Below, piece by piece: positions 48,381-58,596 of a stretch of 64,000 nt of DNA. A program made the position numbers and the translations under genes. How positions within the stretch are numbered: the stretch's first letter is position 1; each line of letters begins with the position of its first letter. The DNA lies in assembly GCF_018691265.1 (NCBI RefSeq), contig NW_024881324.1:3785730-3849729 (forward strand), in the 5' to 3' direction. This DNA comes from Tyto alba (taxonomy: Eukaryota; Chordata; Aves; Strigiformes; Tytonidae). The notes beneath the pieces are model-generated. The model was not told where the DNA came from. It ran no database searches and saw only the letters and a list, made by a program, of their open reading frames with translations.

Positions 48381-51300
48381 TTCGCGATTTCTTGTTTTGC
48401 TGATAGGTTTTTTGAAATCATTATATATCACTGTGGTATACCCCCTTGGTGAAGTACGCAGCAAACTGTTTTGAAGAAGCTCTGAAACATTTCATGTGTC
48501 ATTTCCATGTTGTTACTGTCCACAGGCTCTTGAAGGAAAGATGCTGACATTTCCCTGAGGTAACAGGGAGGATGCAGTAGGGAGTGGTGAGGCAGAAACA
48601 TGGCCAGATGGGGTGTGGTATTTGGGGAAGCTCCTGAGGACTGTGTCTTACTAGAGATCATAAAAGAACAGTCAATGAAAATTGCACCAACCCCCTTCCC
48701 TGAAATTTTGCCTATATAATAAACTTTAGATGGCTCTAATTTTAGATGAAGGATAAATCAGGGTTGATGCAGTACTGATAGAGGAAATGAATGACTTGTC
48801 AAAAGCTGGAAGGATCCAGCTGACCTGCTATAAATCCATGCTGGCTGAAAAGCACGTTGCTTGCTCACTGGAGAGATTCATTAGTATTAATATAGAAGTT
48901 CAGTAGGTCACAGAAGTCTCATGCTATCCTGGAAGGCTTAGAATAGAAGACAGGCAAAGGATTCAAATGCTCTTAATGTCTGTACTCTCTGCTCAGCAGA
49001 GGACTGGAGGAAACCCAATCCCATTCTCTGCTGGCAAATTAGCCGCTTTAACCATATTATTTTTTGGTCAAATCTCTTCATTGCTTCAGCGGCAGTCTTG
49101 TCTGACAAGTGACTTCAGGTCAAGGCCTTAATGTAATTTTCTTCTCATCTGATTTTTTTTTTTTTTCAATAGATTACACAACTAAATAGACTTCTATACA
49201 GATAGAATTGTGATTAAAATAGTCTGAGTGCAAAACCACTCTGTGGTCCAGAGTAAACTGAGTGAGCAAAAGTGCTGCTGGTAGACCTGAGCAGAAGCTA
49301 AGGCATGGGTTTGTAATTGAGTGATTAGTGATATAACCTAAATTTACCCTTGAAAGACTCAACTCTGTTCTGGGTACCTCAGGTAACTGCTCATTTCTTT
49401 AAACTGGTTCTTGTATGAAGAAGCACAAAAGAAAAGTTTAAACCAGGAAGTTGTTTTGGAGAAAAGTGTTGAGGTTAAATACTAATGTTTCCTAACAACC
49501 CAACTCGTAAGTATTGTAAGGCTTTCACTTGCTGTTGCTGGACAAATTTTATTTCAGCTCTGTAGGAGAAACTCTAATCAGGTGAATTCAAACTTGCAGC
49601 TAAAGTTTAACTCTGGAAGTGGTATATATCAGAACTATCTGTTTCATCTGTTCTCCATCAGAACGCATGCAACATAAATCAAACCTTAAAATTAGAATTA
49701 ATTTCAAGGAACAGTTATTACAATGCACATGCGATCCATTCAAATGGTATTTCACTAGCCTTACGGAAATCTAGTCTATGTTTCTTGAAGTACCAGTGTA
49801 AATGAAGTCCCCATACTGTTTCCAGATGAAATCTGTGCATGATTTGGAAAAACATACTTTCACTTTTTTCAAACCTTCGTTTTACTTAAAATATAGAAAA
49901 AACAGTGAATATGTGTCAGATATCTGTGAGAGGAGCAAAAAGCTCCGTTGAATTTTTATGTTTAAGTCTGACCATTCCTACCGTTTTCTGCAGGACCTCT
50001 TCTGTCCTGCCCACATCACTGCTTTTCTCTCGCTAGACACATTTCTGTGGTGGCATTAACAAGCTGTGCCTGCTAGAATGAGTCTGCAGAAAATTCTCAA
50101 TATCTTTATGCAGAGTCCTTACTCTTACTGTCAGAGGGGGGGAGAAAAAAGATTTCTATCCCTGTCTCAGATGATATAGCATGGCATTCTCTTACAAGGA
50201 AGCAATCCTAAACATGGGTGAAAGATGACCTTTGCAATTCTCACTCAGATAGAAATTAACCCGACACAAATTCTATTGATGCCAAACTTTGATTATGCTT
50301 AACTATAAAAACTGTCATGAATCTAAAAAGCTCTAGTTCTATGAAAAGTATTGCTTCCAAAGATGATCTCCAGCTAATGCATCAGGCAGTGAGAGCTTGA
50401 AGCTGTTGGAGGTGAGGAGATACAAAAAGCAAGTACCGAATTCAATAAAGTAAAACAAGATAGATAGTGAAAAATAAATAATTATTAAATGGATAATCTA
50501 TATGTTCAAAGTAAACAAACAAAAAAAAAAAATGTTCTGAACCTCTGAGTAGCCCTTTAGTTCAAGACTATTCCTAAAGTCTAGTAAAAGGTAGAGAGAC
50601 TTCTTAGTGCTACCTAGATCCATATACTGCCCAACTCTCTATGAAGAAGTGTTTTCCATTTCCAGTGACTCAAACAACCAAGTCAACTTACCTCTTAGGA
50701 AAAGGCTGAAAAAACAGAAAGGTTTTGCAATGTGAAAGGTGATAAAGCTGGGCTCTAATCGCCCTTTCCTGTCAATACCACATTTATTCCCAGTGTAGTC
50801 TCTGGCTACAAATGCAGGGGCATTCAACAGGAAGAGCTGGCTTGGATCTGGCCAGCATCCAGAGCTTTGAGGGCATTATATACCAAAACCAACCATGTAT
50901 CCTCCTTAGTGGAACCAGAAGTGTAATACAGACCACAAAGTGGTGTTCATAGTTCACAAAACCCCAACCAGGCTGCTGCCATTTGCAGCAGGTAAGTTTG
51001 GTCAGAAAATACAGTGCTGTGTCAAGTGCATTCCAGTTTTATAGCTGGTTATTTGCTTTAATGAGATGCCTGCTTCAGACAAAGGTTCTGAGGTTCCTTC
51101 TTTGTATTTGTGACATCAAGTGGTAAAAACTGGGCTCTTCACTATGCAGGGTAAGGTGAGGTATTTGCCCTGTGATGTAAAACAGCGCATAAAGGGTGGA
51201 AGAGTTTCATTAATCACTGTGTGGCATTTCCATTTTCCTACAGTGTCTACAGAAAACGAAGCTTCATCAGTTCACTGCTTAGCCTTGACCTAATGGGGAT

Positions 51301-53014
51301 GTGTATGTCTCAAACATATGGGCCTTCCCTGCTGTATGTATGTACTAACTAATCCAACCTGAGGTTGTAAGAAGCACGAAAATAATCTAAACCACAGGGT
51401 GCCTTGTAGGGAATTACTCACCTTCCATTTTCCCAGCAGCAAGCTGAGAGCTGGAAGAAAGAAATGATAACTGCTAGCATGACAGCTCTTTCAGTGGATC
51501 GTTCCTAGGGCTGGGCAGCTAGTTGCCACCTTTTATGCAGTGTGAGATGTGAAATATTCATTTATCCTGCAGGATGTATGAGCTCAGAAGAAAGCTGAAG
51601 ACAGGTGAAAGTATAAAAATGCGTATTTGTCTAATATATGTGCGACTTAAGTGAATTTATGCACCAAAGTGAACAAGAAGATGGATTTCATTAGCTTTCC
51701 AAACACACTAGAGATACTGCAAAACAAAGGAAGCCTTTCTTTGTTATATTTAATTTAATTTCAGGTAAACATCTCTTCCTGTTTCCAGCACTCGGGCCAG
51801 CAGATCCAACTCCTTTACTTTCTTCCTGAAAGAAGTTACAGAAATCTAAATACCAGCTATTTTTGCAGCTCTGTAGTGTTTGAAGGCCTAAGTCGCAGAC
51901 GAGGAAACCACCATGAGTGGCATCACGTGAACACGAAGTAAGTAACAGGCATTGTCTCAAGTGTGAAATATTTTGAACTTGTAACACACAAACTCCAGCA
52001 ATGCTGATTCATTCCTTTTTTTCTAATGAGGTCTATATAGGTTCAAAAGAATGACTGCTGAGTCTGGAGAGCTAAGATCAACATAAAGTACTAAAATATT
52101 AATACAAAAAACTATGTTGCTTTAGATCATATATCAGAGATATTTTTTTTAAAGCTTTCCTATACAGAAATTAAGTACCAACATAACTCACAGCTGTAAC
52201 GAATCTTAAAGAATTCCTGCCTGCTGTTGATCTTGAGGCTCTTCGGCCCAAATCCAGAACCAGAATCTGGGAGCACTGACACAAAAATCAGCAATTAGAT
52301 CTTCAACATACCCGTGATTCTGGTTTGATTCTGGAAAGTATTCCTGCACTACCTTTGAAAAGCCAAATGTTTGTAACCTATTAAAGTCTTCTATTTTGAC
52401 ATTTTCGGAGACCTGATTCTTACAAATGCTTGAGCCAAAGCCAGAAGAAACACTGGAGTCCTTTCTCTGGTCTTCAGTGAGTTTGGAATCAGTCTCATAA
52501 ACCCCAAATCAGACGCAATGGTTACAGAAAAGATTACAGTATTGTATTCTTTGATGGCAACTTGGTAATAGTGGTATGTGGTAGTATTAATGGTAGTAGC
52601 ATTATAGGCAGAGCTGGAAGGTTTTTTTCAAAACCAACACACAGACTCCCAAGTTTTTGATGAGGCACTGAATGCAATTTTATGGGGAATGATCATTAAC
52701 TCCTGTCACGAGAGCAGCCCTCCACAGCCACTGACCAATTTGTACTCCCAGACAGGCAGAAGTGCGCACAGAAACCTGTTTTCTTGAAAATTTCCTCATT
52801 CACTGCACTTCCTCCAACTGCTTCAGAGTCTGAAAGGCAAAACGAGTAAAATCAGCGTGTTTATTCAGGCAGATAAGACTTTATTTCTCAAATCAGGATT
52901 CACCTATGCTTGTATATGTATTTTTATAGATTTACATGTAAATGTAAATATACATATACACACATTTCTGTGTCCTTACATACAGATTTTGTATATTCCT
53001 ATGTATTTCAGTAA
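48381..53014. other. 5' flank of ADCY1, AT-rich, no gene recognised
   Basis: Short frames only. A poly-T run lies at about 49,149-49,166 and a TA/CA-rich tract at about 52,905-52,965. Composition changes abruptly to GC-rich at about 53,015. Confidence 0.5.
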
Positions 53015-53139
53015 ATGTAAAGGCGGGCGGGCGAGGCAAGGCAGCCAGACGGCAGCCTCAGCTCCAAGGTCTGTGCGCCTGGGCAGCCGGCGGGCGCTGC
53101 GCTGGGCGCGGGCGCTGCGCAGGGTGCGGACGGTCCCGT

Positions 53140-53156
53140 CCCCCCCCCCCCCCCCC
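53140..53156. repeat. C17 run in CpG island
   Basis: Seventeen consecutive C residues upstream of the coding exon. It is G-quadruplex-capable on the minus strand and prone to length error. Confidence 0.9.
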
Positions 53157-53637
53157 GCTCCGCGCCCGCGCTGCCCCGCCGGGGGACGTGTCCGGGTTCC
53201 CAAGCGAGCGGCGCAGGCGCCCCGCGCTCCCCGGCGCCGGTGAGATGCGCTCGGCCGTGGGAAGGGAATCGCCCTGCCTTTCCCTGCCTCCTGCTTTTCT
53301 CTCCGGCCTCTCTGCCCCACTTTTCCTCCTTTTAACCCAGTCCCCTGTCTGGGTTTCATTTTTTTTTTTTTTCCCCTTGTCGTTATTTATTTAGTTATTT
53401 ATTTTACCGCTGCCCACTCCCTGGGAGCCCGTTGACCATCCCGCTGTCCGTAGCTCCTGCTCCTCCAAATATCGGTGTCTGAAGGGAGACCCGCCTGTTG
53501 ATTATCGCCCCCACACACACACACCCCCACCTACTTCTGCCCACTTCCACCCCCTCTCTGCCCTCCTACCCCCCGCTTGATTTCAAACCTTTGGATGGTG
53601 TTTTGGTGTCATTAGGAGATTAACATCCCTAGAACAC

Positions 53638-53707
53638 CGGAGGAGGAGGAGGAGGAGAAGGAGGGGGAGGAGAAGGGTGGTGGAGGGGGGGGGGGGGGGG
53701 GGGGGGG
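53638..53707 (+). repeat. GGA repeats and G23 run before exon 1 coding part
   Basis: A (GGA)n stretch leads into 23 consecutive G residues (53,685-53,707) followed by GAGAGAGAGCGAGAG. It lies about 275 bp before the ADCY1 start codon, probably in the promoter or 5' leader. Strong quadruplex potential on the sense strand. Confidence 0.85.
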
Positions 53708-53917
53708 AGAGAGAGCGAGAGCCAGCAGGCAGGAAGGTTGGCATATTAACACGAGTGAGGCTCCCTTCCCGCCGTCCCAGCCATCCCCGGCTCCTCGGTG
53801 GCAGCGGAGGGGGGGGGCGTTTGCGCCCGGTGCCCGCGGCCGCGGAGCTGCGGCGGCGGGGGCTGCTGGCGGGCGTGCGGCCGCGGCTCCTGCTCGCAGC
53901 CCCCCCTTCTCTCTTTT

Positions 53918-53986
53918 ATGAGCAGCGAGGCGGAGGAGCGGCAGCGGGGGACACCAGGAGGAGCATTTCTTCCCCGGGGTTTATGA
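53918..53986 (+). CDS. Upstream ORF overlapping the ADCY1 start codon
   Basis: ATG at 53,918 opens a 22-codon frame (begins MSSEAEERQR) whose TGA stop at 53,984-53,986 overlaps the ADCY1 ATG at 53,983 as ATGA. The frame is +1 relative to the main one. Start context is weak (T at -3, A at +4), so leaky scanning would be expected. It matters only if the transcript starts upstream of 53,918; that is not shown by the sequence. Confidence 0.45.
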   Translation: MSSEAEERQRGTPGGAFLPRGL

Positions 53987-54651
53987 ATGGCACTGACATG
54001 GAGGAAATACCGTTTCAGAAAGTCAAGACCAAGAGGAAGAAGTGCTGCCACTGCTGCTGCTCCCCGCCGGCAGCCGCGGCGGCGGGAGCGGGAGCCGGGC
54101 TGGGGGACCCCCCTCCCTTGCTGCTGCTGGATGCCATCGCCTGCGAGGACGAGTTTGACTGCAAGGAGCTGGAGGGTCTGTTCCAGAGCTACAACCTGAA
54201 GCTGGAGCAGACGTCCACCCTCAAGGCTCTGGCCGTCCTCATCGTGCTCACCGCCAGCCTGGCCCTGGTGGAGCTGCTCTCCGGCCCCAGCCTCACCATC
54301 TCCAAAGGCTCGCACCCGGTGCACTGCATCATCTTCCTCTCCCTCTTCATCGTCACCAATGTCAAGTACCTGCAGGTCACCCAGCTGCAGCAGATCGTCA
54401 AGCTCACCTTGCTCTTCAGCTTCACCTTCTCCTTCCTCTGCTGCCCCTTCTCGTTCGGCGCCTACGGCATGGACCCCCCCAGCGCCCCCGAGCAGGGCAT
54501 GTGGCAACTCATGCTGGTCACCTTCGTCTCCTACTCGCTGCTGCCCGTCCGGACCCTGCTGGCCATCGTCTTCGGGCTAGTGGTGTCCGTCTCCCACCTC
54601 ATCGTCACCGCCACCTCCGTCAGTGCCAAGCGGCAGCGGCTCTGGAGGACG
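53983..54651 (+). CDS. ADCY1: Adenylyl cyclase type 1, first coding exon
   Basis: Adenylyl cyclase 1 makes cyclic AMP from ATP at the plasma membrane and is stimulated by Ca2+/calmodulin, mainly in neurons. This exon gives residues 1-223: an N-terminal cytosolic part (1-80) with a basic stretch and a CCHCCC cluster at 21-26, an Ala/Gly-rich linker (29-40), then the family segment with CKELEGLF (60-67) and LKLEQ (72-76) that precedes the first membrane helix in ADCY1. Five hydrophobic helices follow, roughly at 81-100, 112-130, 138-158, 173-188 and 189-212. Hallmarks of type 1 are KGSHPVHC (108-115), the TN-K-LQVTQLQQI region (125-138), LLFSFTF, EQGMWQLMLVTFVSYSLLPVR and the ending RLWRT. The catalytic domains lie in later exons outside the window. 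The start at 53,983 is the first in-frame ATG; a second, better-context ATG is at 53,998. The exon ends on a complete codon (phase 0) at a consensus donor. Confidence 0.93.
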
Positions 54652-54657
54652 GTGAGA
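54652..54657 (+). other. Splice donor of ADCY1 exon 1
   Basis: The exon ends GGAGGACG and the intron begins GTGAGAAAG. The break falls after the Thr codon of RLWRT, in phase 0, matching where the conserved ADCY1 protein sequence stops being encoded; the frame beyond is Gly/Arg-rich and unlike any cyclase. Confidence 0.9.
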
Positions 54658-54754
54658 AAGGGCCGGGCCGGGCACTGCAGCAGCGCACAGCCGCGCGGTG
54701 CGTGCCCGGCGGGCGGGGAAGCGCGGAGAGGCGCGGAGGGGAAGCGCGGACCCT

Positions 54755-54765
54755 GGGGGGGGGGG
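54755..54765 (+). repeat. G11 run, start of GGTGTGGGG cluster
   Basis: Eleven G residues followed by GTGTGGGGTGTGGGGGTGGTGGGG, a G-quadruplex-capable cluster just inside intron 1. Confidence 0.85.
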
Positions 54766-54891
54766 TGTGGGGTGTGGGGGTGGTGGGGTGTCCGTGAGCG
54801 GGGAGTGCCCCGCTGTGTCCCCGGCGGCGAAGGGGCGAGCACCGACCTGGTGGGCTTCGGGCGGCGTTCCCGAAACTTTCCGGGAGGCATC

Positions 54892-54911
54892 GGGGGGGGG
54901 GGGGGGGGGGG
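54892..54911 (+). repeat. G20 run in intron 1
   Basis: Twenty consecutive G residues, 240 bp after the splice donor. Confidence 0.9.
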
Positions 54912-55242
54912 CGGGAGGGACGGGGATGGACGCACACAGGACACACACGGCACGGAGGCTCCTGAGAGACGGGACCTCTCGGCTTTGTTTCTCGAAGGAG
55001 AAGCGGAGCGGGGGACCAGAGCCAGCAGTAGCGTTTCCACGCCGGGGCAGGTTCAGGAGCGCCGCACGCACAGTCGGTGCACTTCCAGTGCGTGCAAATA
55101 ACGCCGCTCGGCTCGGTGTAAACTTGGCGTAGACACTGAGCTGCCTGCGCTAATAACACTTCCAGCATCGAGTTTATTCCTCTCCTGGCTGTCTCTCTCC
55201 GCCGTGGGCCCTTCGTGCCCACGGCCCATCTCACGGACGGGT

Positions 55243-55258
55243 GGGGGGGGGGGGGGGG
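55243..55258 (+). repeat. G16 run in intron 1
   Basis: Sixteen consecutive G residues, followed by TGGGGGG. Confidence 0.9.
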
Positions 55259-55517
55259 TGGGGGGCTCTGCAGAAACGATCGGAAATAGGTGGGATGCTC
55301 GAAGGAGTAAAACCCCCTCCCTGTCCTCCCACCGAGAGAGGCATTCCCCCCTTCGGCTTCCCCGGGGCGGCCTCCCCTCCACAGACATGAACTGCTATGT
55401 CAGTGAACTTCCCAGCAGTTCCCTTTCCCCTCTGAATTAATCCAGCGAAACCTCCCTCTGCAGCAAGCATCTTCGGAAACGTGCTGCTGCACTCTCCCCA
55501 CCACCTCCCCCGAGTAG

Positions 55518-55527
55518 CTATTTATAG
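55518..55527 (+). promoter_or_regulatory. MEF2-type motif CTATTTATAG
   Basis: A perfect match to the MEF2 consensus YTA(A/T)4TAR, at the downstream edge of the CpG island and about 870 bp after the exon 1 donor. MEF2 factors control activity-dependent neuronal genes, which suits ADCY1, but a 10-bp match alone is weak evidence. Confidence 0.3.
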
Positions 55528-58500
55528 CCCTGCAGGGCTTTCTCCAGCTCCCGTGGCCTGATGGGCAGCACTGGCGGGGGGGGGGAAGAAAGATGAGGAT
55601 GAGGATGAGGAGATGCACGAATGGGAAACGCTGGGGCTGGGAGTCAAGGTTTGCCGCTTAAGGGGCCATTATGTGGTTGCCTATGGGAAAGAAATTGAAA
55701 AATTTTTGTGTCCTCCCTCACATTGCATTGATTATGTCTGCCCTCAGGGGAACCACAGGGGTTCTGGGGTCTAGGTTGGTGTTAACGATTTAATGCGTAA
55801 TTGAAGTACTTAGCACATTACTTCTGCTGAATCTTGGTATTATTCTCCATGGCTGTGTAAGGCTGTGTTGCGATGCTAGAACGCACACAGTTGGCATGGG
55901 CTTAAACCCTGCCATACGCTGAATTGTACACCTTTGTGCCCAGAACTGTGAATTCCTCCTTCTTCCTTACATGCCCACACAGACACACACACCCCAGCGG
56001 GAAATACAGGCACGTAATGGAGGTACACAGGGACAATCAAAAGAGTGGGGTTACTGAGACAAACGGGATTATTCATGGCTTCGTGCTGCTGAGCTGGTGG
56101 ACAAAATAAATTGTATATTTTGAAGGGGAAGAGAGAGATAAGCCGAGCTTTATGATTTACCCAGATAATCTGGTGGTCTATTTTTAAATGCATGATTTAG
56201 AGTTTCCATGAGAAGGAGAGCTGATGAAATGCAGGAGCCCTGAGAGCAGCCTTCCTTAAAAGCATCCAAAAGGATGCTAAAAACACTACAATATTTCCCT
56301 CTGAGTAGGGCTGAGGATAGTTTTTTCTTACTGGAGTGCCAATTAGTCCTTATGGAAGTCCAGGCTATCCTGGCTGCCCTGACACAGAGGCAGGTTTTCC
56401 TTGATGCCCCGTTGCAGCTCAGCGTGGCACCTGCTGTTCTAGACAAACAATGTAAAGAAGCTGACAATAACATGTGTTCACTAAGTTATCTACCCAAGGG
56501 CTTGAGTGTGACACATTTGGAAGAGAGGAAAGCTGCTAGCTCTCTCTTCACACTAGTTTACCTCAGTTATTCAACTGGTGAGAAACTGTCTTAAAAATAC
56601 ATAGAAATAGATGACCAGCGGCTGATGTAACACACGTATGTTTCTTTTTCATCACCCTCTCCCCCCCGCAAAGTAATTTCAGTAATTTGTATGCAGTCCC
56701 CAGAGCAGTATGCTTTGCTGATAACAGGAGGCAGAAACCAGCTCTGAGTCCAGCAAAATAACTGGTTGGTGAACTTGTGTCGCACAGAAATGCGCACTGA
56801 TTTATGACATATTTGCAAGCTAAAAGTCTTCTGCTTTGAAGACTGTCTCGATGTGTGGAAGGGACTCTTCCCCTACACAGAGGCTGTTTTTTCATTTCCA
56901 GAGAATGATTTCCCGATGGTTGGAAAATGAAGGCCACGTGAAGGCCGCGTCATCCGAAATTTATTTGCCCAGCCCAAGAGTGGCCTGAGAGCAGCTCAGC
57001 CTTTTCTGTAAAAGTCAGAATGGGTGCTGACTCGCAGTCCGGACCGGCTTGCCATGCACTGGGTTGCAGTGCCCGTGGATTTAGCGTGCCGTTGGGCTGC
57101 TGGGGAGGCAGGACTGCTCCCGGCAGAGCTGCAGGAGCGGGAAGGGCTCTCTCCCTCCTCCCAACTCCTTGTGCCCTTGCCCCAAGCAAACAGGTGAATT
57201 TAAATCTTCACTAGAAAGCTGCTGTATCCAAAAACGCAGAAGCACCTGCACCAACCACCGAGGCCTGTATTCTGTCAAAGAAGCCTTTGATTTTTGGGTG
57301 ATACAGACAGGGAACCAGTTGTGGTTTTGTTTAGCCAGAGCTTCATGAGAGCTCAGATCTAGTAACCTCCACTGAAGTTAAACCAGCAAATTAAGTTGTC
57401 ATCGAGACCAGGCACTTCATGTTGTTTCAAGTTCAACCCATTATAAAATGGCCAAATTAAGGGGTTTGTCCTGAAGTAGGCTTTTGGACGCACATCTCCT
57501 ATTCTGTGCTATCTGAGGAATCACCATATGCAAATTTTTGAATGCCATAAGCCTCACTGACTTCAATAGTGCTGAATCAGACCCTGAGTGGGTTTCATGG
57601 TGTGCTTAAAATTTGCATTCATATAAATGTGCAAACACTTTGGCATATTAAAATCAATAGATCAGCTCAATGTGGAAGAAGTTTGTAATGAGGTCTACAT
57701 GGTAAAGCCCATTTAATTTGCAAGTGGTAGTTTTCTGACAGCACTGTGTTGTCTTCAGGTGGTTTGTGGAGATCACAGGCTCATTTCTTCCAGCTCTCTT
57801 CCCAGTTAGATGTCATGTCATGTCAGAGTTGGGACACGGGTATGTGTTAAAGCAAGAGGAGAGGAAGAACACAAGCACAGGAAGGCAAAGAGAGCTGCGG
57901 GAGTAATGTGGAAGAACTTGAGCTTCATCTTTCCACTCAGTAGCTGTTTTTTTCATCAAACGAAACATTCCAATCTGCTAATCTGTCCTGCTCCCTTCTT
58001 AAAAGAAAGTTAGTAATGGATAAAATAAACGTAATATTAAAAATACGCAAAGTACTCATGGGCAACCTGACCCCATTTTGAGTAAGTTTGTGTCAAAAGG
58101 TGTGCTGACTTCACAGCTGATTTTGCATGTCTCGTTGGACACTGTGATAAGGATGTAAATAGTGTCTATAACCAATAGCCTGTTGGTCACATTAGTCAGA
58201 TTCTTTCACTTCCTTTGGAGTCCTGGAACAAAATGCTCATGCCACGCAATGTGACAAGGTATCCATGGACATCTGAATCTACAAATGAAGTTGTAACAGC
58301 TTGGACTCTAGTATTCTTTTTTTCACTTTTCCCACCTGTAGCTTCCAGATATATGTTAGGTGCTTCAGAGCAGTGACAGAAATAGAGAACCCTGCCCCGA
58401 GGAGCTTAATCTCATTTTTGCTGTGATGCAGTGAGTGGGTGTGAGAGACATTAAGGCCAGATGGGGTGAGGAAGGCAAAGGTTGCTCACAGAAATTACTC

Positions 58501-58575
58501 ACTGTGGCATGTGCAGAGTTTCATGACTTACCGCTAAATAACTTTTTTTTTGTCCCTCTCAATATTTTTGTCCCC

Positions 58576-58596
58576 TTTTTTTTTTTAAAAAAAAAA
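58576..58596. repeat. T11-A10 palindromic block
   Basis: A T run directly followed by an A run, self-complementary. A similar block lies at 8817-8840. Confidence 0.85.

Larger units (their letters stand above)
53015..55480. promoter_or_regulatory. CpG island, ADCY1 promoter and exon 1
   Basis: GC content and CpG density jump sharply at about 53,015 (GGCGGGCGGGCGAGG) and decline after about 55,480. The block surrounds the ADCY1 first coding exon, as is usual for this gene class. I see GC-box-like GGGCGG/GGCGGG words near 53,022, NRF1-like GGCGCAGGCGCC near 53,209, a near-duplicate GGGCGCTGCGC at about 53,093 and 53,110, and a GGA-repeat plus 23-G run at about 53,638-53,707. No convincing TATA box. 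The transcription start is not determined; it should lie upstream of 53,918 if the upstream ORF is transcribed. Confidence 0.75.

Noticed and set aside
53677..53982. In-frame extension upstream of the ADCY1 ATG
   Set aside because: Open but has no in-frame ATG (it would have to start at GTG) and is encoded partly by the poly-G tract.
53746..54507. 253-codon minus-strand frame
   Set aside because: Antisense shadow of the ADCY1 exon; Glu/Gly-rich composition is the reverse complement of hydrophobic GC-rich codons.
54652..55101. Continuation of the ADCY1 frame beyond residue 223
   Set aside because: Conserved sequence stops exactly at a consensus donor (ACG/GTGAGA); what follows is Gly/Arg-rich intron read-through.
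57540..57600. CACTGACTTCAATAGTGCTGAATCAGACCC, resembling an old amniote interspersed repeat
   Set aside because: Vague similarity from memory only and too short to assign.
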